Part shown: piece by piece, positions 1-4,739 of the stretch
How positions within the stretch are numbered: the first letter of the stretch is position 1
Layout: each line of letters begins with the position of its first letter
NCBI GenBank assembly: GCA_016710435.1
Contig: JADJVV010000034.1
Span: 1 to 11,406, forward strand
Origin: Hyphomicrobiales bacterium
GTDB lineage: Bacteria > Pseudomonadota > Alphaproteobacteria > Rhizobiales > Aestuariivirgaceae
DNA length: 11,406 nucleotides
Direction: 5' to 3'
Notes under the pieces: model-generated
What the model was told of the DNA's origin: nothing
The model's input: only the letters and a program-made list of their open reading frames with translations
The model's database searches: none
Made by a program: the position numbers and the translations under genes

Positions 1-20
1 CCCAGACGTTTTGTCTGTGA

Positions 21-380
21 TCAACACCACAGACTCAATTGCACGTCGATGGGGCACTTCTTTGTCTTTGCTGAAGAATGGCGCAGCAACCACTCCTCGC
101 ACTCTCTCGTCTTGATAGCGTGACAATTGGCGCAGAGCAGTTGAAACACGTCTGTGACCGTTCCATCCAAACACGTGCGGCGAATTTCCACTATCGAGTC
201 TTTCAATCCGACGCCGCTGCTTTTTCTTAGCACGGCAGTCTTGTGGTCAAATTCAAGCGCGCGCACATCATCAAAGCCGCATCGGGAACAACACCCACCC
301 AAAGCGTCGATACCAATTTGCCGCCAATGGCGGCGATGCTTTTGCGCTGATATCTTTTGCTTCTGCTTGCAGCGCATCAC
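21..380 (-). CDS. HNH endonuclease-like protein
   Basis: Small protein of 118-119 residues with the layout of an HNH nuclease with zinc knuckles. Seen: a CxxC pair at C31/C34, an Asp-His pair at D45-H46 after a 'LEF' strand, and a second CxxC at C83/C86 followed directly by H87 ('CANCH'). In this family the D-H pair and the later His form the metal-binding beta-beta-alpha active site, and the four Cys hold a structural zinc. A GTG at 380 and an ATG at 377 lie back to back (GTGATG), overlapping the TGA of the upstream gene, so either could start it. The sequence is visibly less GC-rich than its neighbours (about half GC in the first 60 bases), which fits a mobile or recently gained gene. Phage HNH proteins may be homing nucleases or take part in packaging. 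The sequence does not tell which, and no intron or terminase gene is visible next to it. Confidence 0.75.
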   Translation of the reverse strand: MMRCKQKQKISAQKHRRHWRQIGIDALGGCCSRCGFDDVRALEFDHKTAVLRKSSGVGLKDSIVEIRRTCLDGTVTDVFQLLCANCHAIKTRECEEWLLRHSSAKTKKCPIDVQLSLWC

Positions 381-1141
381 TTGATGCCCCGCGCCGTCTG
401 CATCGCTTTGGCATAGCCCGCGTGAAACTCGGGGATGAAAGTCGCGCGGTAGACTTTGTCGGCGACGCCGTACCAGTCGAGGCGTTTCTTGTACGCGGTG
501 TGATCGACGAAGATGATGATCGGCTTGATGCTCGACCCGGCCGCGAACTGGAAGCGCTGCCAGATGCCGGGTGGCAGCTTGCCGCCGCCTGGACGCCCGA
601 CGAAGTAGCTGTAGCCCTGCTTGGTCTTGGTGCCACGGGCCAGCTTGTCGCGCTTCTTCTTGTCCAGGTTCTTCGACTCGGTGCCGGACAGGTAGAACGC
701 CTGGAAGTAGGACAACAGCTGCTGGATCTGCCCGCGACTGATGTTGCCGTACTCGTCGAGCTTGGCGGCGTCGCCCGGCACGGCGACGAAGTCTTTGGGC
801 ACGACCAGGACTTGCCGCAGCATCTTCTCGAAGCGTTTCACTGGCCGCGTGCCGCCAACGATTTGCGGCGTCAGGTAGTGCGGATCGACGGCGACGATCG
901 ACTCATCCTTGAGCCAGACGCGCGCCTCGAGGTTCTGCTTGGTGGCGTTCTTGGTGAAGATGGCGTTGAGCGTGTACGGCGTCGGGCGATCGAAGACGCG
1001 CTTCATTTCCTCGATTTCGGCGGCCTTGGTCGCCTTGGCGGTCGCGTCCAGAGCCAGCTTGGCGGCATACGGCACCTGGTCCCGGCGCAGGTCCAGGTTG
1101 CGGATCAGGGGCTCGAGGTCGTGGCGGATGTCGATCTTCAT
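377..1141 (-). CDS. Phage protein of unknown function, possibly virion assembly/minor tail-like
   Basis: A 254-residue protein with no signal peptide or membrane segment. I recognise the general type from prophages but not a firmly named function. Visible landmarks are a charged N-terminal helix region (about 1-50) that ends in 'FDRPTPYTLN', a central region with 'VPGDAAKLDEYGN', a Lys-rich stretch near 155-172, then 'YFVGRPGGGKLPPGIWQRF' and a hydrophobic strand 'IKPIIIFV'. Rigid strands after a helical N-terminus recall minor tail or head-tail completion proteins, but this is weak inference from pattern. The ATG overlaps the stop of the zinc-finger gene upstream (ATGA), with an AGGGGA ribosome-binding site about 9 bases before it, so it is co-transcribed with the replication genes. 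Its stop overlaps the HNH gene start. The coding call is strong and the functional hint is weak. Confidence 0.75.
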   Translation of the reverse strand: MKIDIRHDLEPLIRNLDLRRDQVPYAAKLALDATAKATKAAEIEEMKRVFDRPTPYTLNAIFTKNATKQNLEARVWLKDESIVAVDPHYLTPQIVGGTRPVKRFEKMLRQVLVVPKDFVAVPGDAAKLDEYGNISRGQIQQLLSYFQAFYLSGTESKNLDKKKRDKLARGTKTKQGYSYFVGRPGGGKLPPGIWQRFQFAAGSSIKPIIIFVDHTAYKKRLDWYGVADKVYRATFIPEFHAGYAKAMQTARGIK

Positions 1142-1353
1142 GGCGTTTTTCCCCTATTCATCGCCCGCCGCTCCTGCACATATTCCCAACCCGCTTCACA
1201 TTCCCGGCTGCACCAGCGCAGGCCCAGCGCGAGCAACTCGCCGCAGTAGTGGCAGGCACCGCAGGCCGGCGGGCCTTCCGACTTGCGGGCGTGGATGGCG
1301 GCGTCAAGCTCCACCTCGATGTCGCTGTCGGCGCGGTCGGCGGCGTCGTTCAA
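1138..1353 (-). CDS. Small TraR/DksA-like zinc-finger protein, TTG start
   Basis: About 71 residues. An acidic N-terminal helix ('ADSDIEVELDAAIHAR') leads into a four-cysteine zinc site with the pattern CHYCGE, then WCSREC, then WEYVQERR. The Asp/Glu-rich helix before a C4 finger matches small phage TraR/DksA-type or Zn-ribbon proteins, some of which bind RNA polymerase. Whether this one does is not shown. The start chosen is TTG at 1353: its last bases form TTGA with the stop of the upstream gene, and GAGGGAG lies 7 bases upstream. An in-frame ATG exists further upstream (about 1434), but it would overlap the neighbour by about 80 bases and give a non-family Arg-rich leader. The downstream gene begins in its stop codon. 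Confidence 0.7.
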   Translation of the reverse strand: MNDAADRADSDIEVELDAAIHARKSEGPPACGACHYCGELLALGLRWCSRECEAGWEYVQERRAMNRGKTP

Positions 1354-1520
1354 TCGTCGTCTCCCTCGCAGCCTGGATAGCGTTCGTAGCCTGGACACGC
1401 GCCCTTGCACGTCGCCTCCTGCAGCCGGCACCACAGAATCGGCTCGCTGCTGCCGGCGCCGAATTGGGTGCTGTGGCGGCAGCGCAGGCAGTGGGGCAGA
1501 GGATCTGGTGCGTCACTCAC
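1350..1520 (-). CDS. Small cysteine-rich phage protein
   Basis: A 56-residue protein starting 'VSDAPDPLPHCLRC'. It has two cysteine pairs: HCLRC near the N-terminus and a second group, 'WCRLQEATCKGACPGY', followed by one more Cys near the acidic C-terminal tail (ends GDDD). The spacing suggests one metal site, probably zinc. I do not recognise a named family. The start is GTG at 1520, which overlaps the stop of the P-like gene (GTGA). A GGGA motif lies about 8 bases upstream. A longer version with an ATG at 1613 would run almost 100 bases into the P-like gene and has no family-like sequence, so I reject it. Position just after the helicase loader suggests a small early-phage accessory factor. 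Function unknown. Confidence 0.6.
   Translation of the reverse strand: MSDAPDPLPHCLRCRHSTQFGAGSSEPILWCRLQEATCKGACPGYERYPGCEGDDD
1361..1367 (-). promoter_or_regulatory. Ribosome-binding site that supports the TTG start at 1353
   Basis: Read on the minus strand, GAGGGAG sits 7 bases before TTG at 1353. It decides the start of the small zinc-finger gene in favour of the rare TTG codon over the upstream ATG. Confidence 0.55.
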
Positions 1521-2014
1521 GCTGCTATTCCCAGCGCCTCTTTTGCGAACTCGATGGAGATGCTCGGATAGACGCGCCCAGCAGCCGACTCCTCCAGGAT
1601 TTTGCGCGCCCATGCTTTGCAGTCCTTCCGCTTTCCTTCAAGGTAGCCGTCGAGAATCGCTTTCGTTGGCTCAGGAAGCTCACCGCGCGGCGCGGGCAAG
1701 TAGATCGTCGTCGCTGGCGTGTCGCGGAACTGCCGGCACAACGCAACGAATTCTGGACAGGTCGGCGGGAACGTCGAATGCGTTTTGCAGTGGTCCAACG
1801 CCCTGCGGATTTGCTCGCCGCTGATGCCGCCGAGATCGTCGGCCCATGTCGCCTTAACCGCCTCCATCGGCACGCCCGCCCAAAGTTCAAGCCAATGCTT
1901 GCCGTACATGGTCGCAAAGCGCGCGAACAGGCGATCGATCCACTGCTCAGGCAACGCGCTCGGATTCGCCCGTGATGTCGCGCTCGGCTCCCGGCTTCTG
2001 CTCACCACTTCCAT
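1517..2014 (-). CDS. P-like phage replication protein (putative helicase loader)
   Basis: A 165-residue protein that resembles the phage lambda replication protein P family, which brings the host DnaB helicase to the phage origin. Seen: after a polar N-terminus of about 22 residues comes 'WIDRLFARFATMYGKHW' and 'LWAGVP', then 'GEQIRRALDHCK' and 'FPPTCPEFVALCRQF' (about 82-97), which is the usual signature in prophage P-like proteins. It is shorter than lambda P (233 residues). The gene follows the O-like gene and overlaps its 3' end by 68 bases, the O-then-P order of lambdoid phages. A GGGGCAGG stretch precedes the ATG at 2014. The C-terminus overlaps the next start in GTGA. The family call rests on remembered motifs and gene order. 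A DnaT-like loader is the main alternative. Confidence 0.65.
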   Translation of the reverse strand: MEVVSRSREPSATSRANPSALPEQWIDRLFARFATMYGKHWLELWAGVPMEAVKATWADDLGGISGEQIRRALDHCKTHSTFPPTCPEFVALCRQFRDTPATTIYLPAPRGELPEPTKAILDGYLEGKRKDCKAWARKILEESAAGRVYPSISIEFAKEALGIAA

Positions 2015-2729
2015 GCCTGCCCCGCTTGAAAATGAAGTCCGCTACCTCGGCCCTGCCCTGCGCTGCACTGCCGTTGAGCTGCATCGGCGGCGCCCGTGGC
2101 GGGTAGAACGTCGCCCAGCCCGATTCGATTGCCGCCGAGATCATGGCCGGCGGGTCGTGTCCCCTGCTGCCGTAGCGTGTCGAGCTTGGCGATCTGCAGC
2201 CGCCCGGCCTCGCCTTCCGCTTTGCGGCCGCGGTGCTTTCGCCATCTTTCCCAATCTTCGGCCGCCAACCACTCAGGCAACGGCGCAGCCGGTGCCGACG
2301 GTTTGCTTTTGACCTTCTTGGAATCAGGAAGGGGATAGGGGAAGGGGGAATCAGCCGGGCTGGTTCCTGAATTTCCGGGCTTGGCACGGTGCTAGCACTG
2401 TGCTTGTCCGGTGCTGGTATGGTGCTAGGTCCTTCCCGAACGTGCGGATTCTGGTGCTTGGTGAAGGCCAGCACCTGAATGAACCGCCCGCCGTTGACGC
2501 TGTAGCGCATGATGAATCCGGCGGCTTGCAGGTCAAGCAGCAACTTGTCCGCATCCGCGTCGTCGTAGGGAAGGATCTCGGCCTTGATGCGCTTCGGCCG
2601 GTCCTCGAGACGCCCTTCCCTGTCAGCGATCGTCCACAGACCAGCGAACAGTAGGCGTCCCAACGGATCAAGTTCTGCCAGTTTGTCGTTCGTGAAAAAC
2701 GACGGTTTCAGGTTGCGCGCCCTAGCCAC
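1947..2729 (-). CDS. O-like replication initiator with two compensating frameshifts
   Basis: The open frame gives 260 residues. Residues 1 to about 100 form a clear N-terminal winged-helix domain of phage replication organisers ('RNLKPSFFTNDKLAELDP', 'LLFAGLWTIADREGRLEDRP', 'KHQNPHVREG'), which in this family binds origin iterons. Residues about 129-190 are garbled (Arg-rich). The matching stretch in another frame reads sensibly: 'PDSKKVKSKP', then 'LPEWLAAEDWERWRKHRG' and 'LDTLRQQG'. The original frame then resumes with 'HDPPAMISAAIESGWATFYP', the usual end of the C-terminal DnaT-like domain. So one base seems lost near 2344-2348 (a run of five G on the plus strand) and one gained near 2160-2164. 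The reading frame stays open, but the C-terminal domain would be half scrambled. The ATG at 2729 is directly next to the rusA stop. The iteron array lies in codons about 102-114. Confidence 0.8.
   Translation of the reverse strand: MARARNLKPSFFTNDKLAELDPLGRLLFAGLWTIADREGRLEDRPKRIKAEILPYDDADADKLLLDLQAAGFIMRYSVNGGRFIQVLAFTKHQNPHVREGPSTIPAPDKHSASTVPSPEIQEPARLIPPSPIPFLIPRRSKANRRHRLRRCLSGWRPKIGKDGESTAAAKRKARPGGCRSPSSTRYGSRGHDPPAMISAAIESGWATFYPPRAPPMQLNGSAAQGRAEVADFIFKRGRHGSGEQKPGAERDITGESERVA
2320..2354 (+). repeat. Purine-strand tract flanked by an 8-bp direct repeat
   Basis: Plus-strand bases 2326-2350 are purine at 24 of 25 positions, with G runs of 4, 4 and 5. The tract is bordered by GGAATCAG at 2320-2327 and again at 2347-2354. 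It lies about 35-65 bp from the iterons, where lambda has its strand-asymmetric unwinding element, although here it is G-rich rather than AT-rich. The five-G run is also where the O-like gene changes frame. Confidence 0.45.
2389..2426 (-). repeat. Four AGCAC iterons at an 11-bp period: candidate phage replication origin
   Basis: On the minus strand AGCAC occurs four times, its plus-strand copies GTGCT starting at 2389, 2400, 2411 and 2422: exactly 11 bp apart. Three of the four are AGCACC. The last repeat also lies in a near-perfect inverted repeat at 2384-2403 (GCAC-GTGCTAGCAC-GTGC with one mismatched pair). An 11-bp step is not a multiple of three, so it is not forced by repeated amino acids. 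In lambdoid phages the iterons bound by O lie inside the O gene, in this same linker position. Origin function is inference. Confidence 0.5.
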
Positions 2730-3191
2730 TTATCGCCTCTCGCTGATCGTCACCACGGCGCTGCCCTCGCCAGGTATCACAACGTCGCCGCGCACCACGC
2801 GCAGCTCATCGATCTGTTCGTCGTTCTCGTACACGCCGGATAGCTGCAGGGCGTCGATTGCTCCCTTCAAGCGATTGTCGAGGTCGAAGCGTCGCCGGTC
2901 GGGCGGCGTCAGGTGAATGTCGACCGCCAAACGCGCATCCGGCCCGAAGGCCGGCGAGCCGGCGGCGATGACGCGCAGGCTCACCTCGTTGCGGAACGTG
3001 CGGTGCTCGGCCGTCAGGTAGCGCCCGCCGCTGGCGGTTGGCCCGGTCGAATGGTTCACCGTGGGCGGCCAGGGAAGCACGATGCGCAGCCGGTCGGTGG
3101 TCGGCTTGATCTTCGCCGTCGCGCCGCGGTTGGCGCCGTTCATTGCCTGCCGACGCAGGTAGTCCTGTGGCGTCATGCGGTAGTGACTCAC
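2730..3191 (-). CDS. rusA: RusA-family Holliday-junction resolvase
   Basis: A 153-residue protein of the RusA family, dimeric endonucleases that resolve four-way DNA junctions. Seen: the entry strand 'LRIVLPWPPTVNH' (about 35-47) and the catalytic stretch 'RRFDLDNRLKGAIDAL', with D103, D105, N106, K109 and D113, then 'GVYENDEQIDEL' with D124. These match the acidic residues and lysine needed by RusA. Compared with the usual length near 120 residues it has an N-terminal extension of about 33 residues rich in Gln, Arg and Asn. Start is GTG at 3191, with GAGGT about 5 bases upstream. An ATG at 3176 is the alternative. It ends exactly one base before the O-like ATG. Next to replication genes it would resolve recombination intermediates made during phage DNA replication, perhaps with the RecE/RecT-like pair of the opposite operon. 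Confidence 0.88.
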   Translation of the reverse strand: MSHYRMTPQDYLRRQAMNGANRGATAKIKPTTDRLRIVLPWPPTVNHSTGPTASGGRYLTAEHRTFRNEVSLRVIAAGSPAFGPDARLAVDIHLTPPDRRRFDLDNRLKGAIDALQLSGVYENDEQIDELRVVRGDVVIPGEGSAVVTISERR

Positions 3192-3398
3192 GCTTTACCT
3201 CGTCTACCGGAACCAAGCGAAAGCGCGTCGTTACGATATCGAACGCTTCGCGCGTCGGCGCATCGGGAAAGTAGCGGCAAGTGATCTCGGCGATGTTGTG
3301 CTGGGCGAAGCGCCGACTTTGCAGTGCAGCGTGAACTCGACGACGGCTTCGGCAGGCCGAGTAGCTTCATCAGCCAGGCATGGCCGGATGGCCGGCAT
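3188..3398 (-). pseudogene. Frameshifted small phage gene upstream of rusA
   Basis: No single frame here reads like a protein, but two frames joined do. From the ATG at 3398 one frame gives 'MPAIRPCLADEATRPAEAVV' and 'EFTLHCKVGA'. Near 3307-3312 the sense moves to the next frame, giving 'FAQHNIAEITCRYFPDAPTR', 'EAFDIVTTRFRLVPVDEVKR' and then 'ESL'. One lost base at GGCGCTT would explain it. The TGA that overlaps the rusA GTG (positions 3188-3190) is in the third frame, so the natural end is unclear and a further lesion near 3195 is possible. The upstream neighbour stops at 3408, 9 bases before the ATG. I do not recognise the family; it looks like a small soluble phage protein. A sequencing error is as likely as real decay. 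Confidence 0.5.
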
Positions 3399-3407
3399 AG
3401 AGGATGC

Positions 3408-3677
3408 TCACGCCACGCCCCCACCCTGCGCCGCGACCTGCCGCAGCGTGGCCGCGTCATCCGCCCGCGCGCAGAACACCGTGCCGCGCCACAGCTCAAA
3501 CGTGAGCTTGCCATTCAGCCGCACGCAGGAGATCGTCCAGCGGCCGTAGAGCCAGGCGTAGGGCGACACCTGCCGCCACGCCTGCGAGTCGAGAATAGAA
3601 AGGCCGTCCGCATCTAACCGCGCCGCGGAGGAGTTCGGCGCGGGTGTCGGGTGATCTGCGGAGGGCTTGGAAGGCAC
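3408..3677 (-). CDS. Unrecognised phage early protein
   Basis: An 89-residue protein. The first 20 residues are Pro/Ser-rich. The core reads 'LDADGLSILDSQAWRQVSPY', then 'AWLYGRWTISCVRLNGKLTF' and 'ELWRGTVFCARA', a run of short beta strands with many aromatics, followed by a short Ala/Gln-rich helix. It has no membrane segment. The start is GTG at 3677, sharing a base with the TAG of the HTH gene (TAGTG) and preceded by GAGG at a 7-base spacing. Its place as second gene after the regulator is typical of small, poorly known early proteins of prophages. I cannot give a function. Confidence 0.65.
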   Translation of the reverse strand: MPSKPSADHPTPAPNSSAARLDADGLSILDSQAWRQVSPYAWLYGRWTISCVRLNGKLTFELWRGTVFCARADDAATLRQVAAQGGGVA

Positions 3678-3874
3678 TAGGCAGCCTCGCGGCGCTTGCG
3701 TGGCAAGATGCCGGCGGCGGCCTTAAGCTTGCCGCCGGTAAGTGCCTGAATCTGAAGCTGTCTTAGCGGCGGCGGATGCTCGCCCCAGTTGAAAACGGCC
3801 GGCTGCGCGATGCCCAAAGCCCGCGCCGTGGCCGCTTGCGAACCGAAATGGCGAATGACGTCCGAAGTCAACAT
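3677..3874 (-). CDS. Cro/YdaS-type helix-turn-helix regulator
   Basis: A 65-residue DNA-binding protein. Residues about 11-31 ('GSQAATARALGIAQPAVFNW') make a classic helix-turn-helix, followed by 'LRQLQIQALTGGKLKA' and a basic tail (RKRRE). This is the layout of short Cro-like/YdaS-like phage regulators. It is the first gene of the leftward operon and should bind the palindromes just upstream (3907-3953). No ribosome-binding site precedes the ATG at 3874. A well-placed -10 box (TATGAT, 3886-3881) puts the expected transcript start at or next to the A of the ATG, so translation may be leaderless. No divergent CI repressor is seen, so this protein could itself be the main immunity regulator rather than Cro; that is inference. 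Confidence 0.8.
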   Translation of the reverse strand: MLTSDVIRHFGSQAATARALGIAQPAVFNWGEHPPPLRQLQIQALTGGKLKAAAGILPRKRREAA

Positions 3875-3880
3875 GGCCGC

Positions 3881-3909
3881 ATCATAACGCCGACGCCGCG
3901 CAATTGCAA
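3881..3909 (-). promoter_or_regulatory. Leftward early promoter of the Cro/YdaS-like gene
   Basis: On the minus strand a -35 box TTGCAA (3909-3904) and a -10 box TATGAT (3886-3881) are separated by exactly 17 bases. The -10 ends 6 bases before the ATG. The -35 overlaps the 15-bp palindrome by three bases, so a protein bound there should block it. Confidence 0.6.
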
Positions 3910-3921
3910 TAACGGTTATTG
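3907..3921. promoter_or_regulatory. Perfect 15-bp palindrome, candidate operator
   Basis: CAATAAC-G-GTTATTG: two 7-bp arms with one central base and no mismatch. It sits between the -35 boxes of the two divergent promoters and touches the leftward one. Further TATTG half-sites appear at 3917-3921 and 3931-3935. This is the expected place for a Cro/CI-type operator. Confidence 0.6.
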
Positions 3922-3932
3922 TTGGATTGCTA

Positions 3933-3960
3933 TTGACAGGCGCTATAACCTGTATTAAAT
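3933..3960 (+). promoter_or_regulatory. Rightward early promoter
   Basis: A consensus -35 TTGACA (3933-3938) is followed after 16 bases by TTAAAT (3955-3960), a fair -10 inside an AT-rich stretch. Transcription would begin near 3967 and give a leader of about 130 bases before the lipoprotein gene. Confidence 0.5.
3936..3953. promoter_or_regulatory. Inverted repeat inside the rightward promoter
   Basis: ACAGG-8 bases-CCTGT spans the end of the -35 box and the spacer. It contains ATAACC, which is also the half-site of the 15-bp palindrome on its minus strand. It may be a second, weaker operator that controls the rightward operon. Confidence 0.35.
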
Positions 3961-3966
3961 TGCAAT

Positions 3967-4099
3967 CGTCGGATCAAGCCTCACCGACCGCCGAGCAGGA
4001 CACCGAGACACCCGCAGCGTAAGGCCGGCACTGCCGGCAGCGGCAAGGGATCAAGGCCAGTAAGACGGCGCAGCAAGGCAACCGAACGGAGGGAACGCA
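3967..4099 (+). other. Long untranslated leader of the rightward operon
   Basis: I see no gene here. It contains a GCCGGC-ACT-GCCGGC hairpin just after 4022 without a T-run, so it is not a typical terminator. GGATCAAG is repeated directly at 3971-3978 and 4048-4055. A strong ribosome-binding site, GGAGGG, precedes the ATG at 4100. Such a leader could hold an antitermination or RNA-control element, but nothing shows it. Confidence 0.35.
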
Positions 4100-4483
4100 A
4101 TGAACAGTCACCAGGCAGTCGCAGCGGTCTCCGCTGCCGCGCTGATCTCGGCATGTTCCACCGTGCCGTCGCAGCCGCAAGCCGACTACACACTCGTCGA
4201 CCCCGGCCGGACGGACATGGCGCAGTACCAAATCGACTACGCCGACTGCGCCCGGCTGGCGAATCAGTCCGACGTCGGCGCGTCGGCCGCTGGCGGCGCA
4301 GTGGTCGGCGCGATGGTCGGCGGCCTGATCGGCGCGCTGATCTGCGGCCGGAGCTGCGCCGCGTGGGGCGCCGGCTTCGGCGGCGGCCAGGGCGCGGTGT
4401 CCGGTGGCGTTGCTGCCGTTCGTGACCAGCAAGTAACCATTCGCGGCTGCCTCGCCGGCCGCGGCTATTTCATCATCCGGTGA
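4100..4483 (+). CDS. Glycine-zipper lipoprotein, possible envelope/exclusion protein
   Basis: A 127-residue protein with a short signal peptide and lipobox 'LISAC' (cleavage before C19; the cysteine would be lipidated). The lack of a positively charged N-terminus beyond His4 makes export less certain. After a linker come 'YQIDYADCARL' and a long Gly/Ala region (about 60-105) with repeated GxxxG spacings ('GGAVVGAMVGGLIGALICG', 'GAGFGGGQGAVSGG'), a glycine-zipper membrane-active segment. It ends 'CLAGRGYFIIR'. This is close to host-type glycine-zipper lipoproteins. It is the first gene after the rightward promoter, with GGAGGG upstream, and would sit in the inner or outer membrane. First-gene position next to immunity suggests superinfection exclusion or envelope change, which is inference. 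Confidence 0.75.
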   Translation: MNSHQAVAAVSAAALISACSTVPSQPQADYTLVDPGRTDMAQYQIDYADCARLANQSDVGASAAGGAVVGAMVGGLIGALICGRSCAAWGAGFGGGQGAVSGGVAAVRDQQVTIRGCLAGRGYFIIR

Positions 4484-4487
4484 GGCC

Positions 4488-4739
4488 ATGACCAACCTAC
4501 TGCACGACTACCCCGAACTCGCCACCGCCGAGCCGCCCAAGCCCGTCGAGCAGACGCAATGCGCCTACTGCGCCGGCACCGGCTGGCGCGAGACGCACAT
4601 CGACGACCGCGGCCTCGGCCACGGCGACCGCTGCGTCCACTGCGGCGGACGCGGGATTGTGTGGGTGGAGCTGGACGAGCTGCGCGACCAGGCCGCCGAA
4701 GCGCGCCGCCGCCTCACTCGCGCGAGGTATCTGCCATGA
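4488..4739 (+). CDS. Small DnaJ-type zinc-finger protein
   Basis: An 83-residue protein. Two CxxCxGxG motifs, 'CAYCAGTG' (C25/C28) and 'CVHCGGRG' (C49/C52), form the zinc centre seen in the cysteine-rich domain of DnaJ, where each pair of motifs holds one zinc. It is followed by a charged helix ('LDELRDQAAEARRRLTRARY') that could be a coiled coil. It lacks a J domain, so it is not a complete co-chaperone. Such stand-alone zinc modules are frequent in phage early operons and probably act in protein or nucleic-acid contacts. It starts 4 bases after the lipoprotein stop and its stop overlaps the next start (ATGA). Confidence 0.7.
   Translation: MTNLLHDYPELATAEPPKPVEQTQCAYCAGTGWRETHIDDRGLGHGDRCVHCGGRGIVWVELDELRDQAAEARRRLTRARYLP

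Larger units (their letters stand above)
3902..3966. repeat. Two copies of AATTGCAAT bracketing the control region
   Basis: AATTGCAAT occurs at 3902-3910 and 3958-3966, exactly 56 bp apart. Its core ATTGCAAT is self-complementary. The left copy carries the leftward -35 box and the right copy covers the end of the rightward -10, so they bracket both operators. Confidence 0.45.

Noticed and set aside
422..1249. 275-residue open frame on the plus strand
   Set aside because: Shadow of the 254-residue gene on the minus strand; it has no ribosome-binding site or family motif and crosses two coupled minus-strand genes.
2340..2350. Programmed -1 ribosomal frameshift in the O-like gene
   Set aside because: The C run does not align as an X XXY YYZ slippery site in the zero frame and no downstream hairpin is evident. 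The second, opposite shift near 2162 makes indels or sequence error the simpler reading.
2806..3216. 136-residue minus-strand frame across rusA
   Set aside because: Only its first dozen residues ('VPVDEVKRESL') look real, as the tail of the frameshifted gene; the rest is a shadow of rusA.
3960..4022. Short frame from TTG at 3960 (LQSSDQASPTAEQDTETPAA)
   Set aside because: Twenty residues, rare start inside the -10 region, no ribosome-binding site. Not enough to call a gene.
4022..4040. GCCGGC hairpin as a terminator
   Set aside because: Stem of 6 bp without a following T-run, directly downstream of the rightward promoter.
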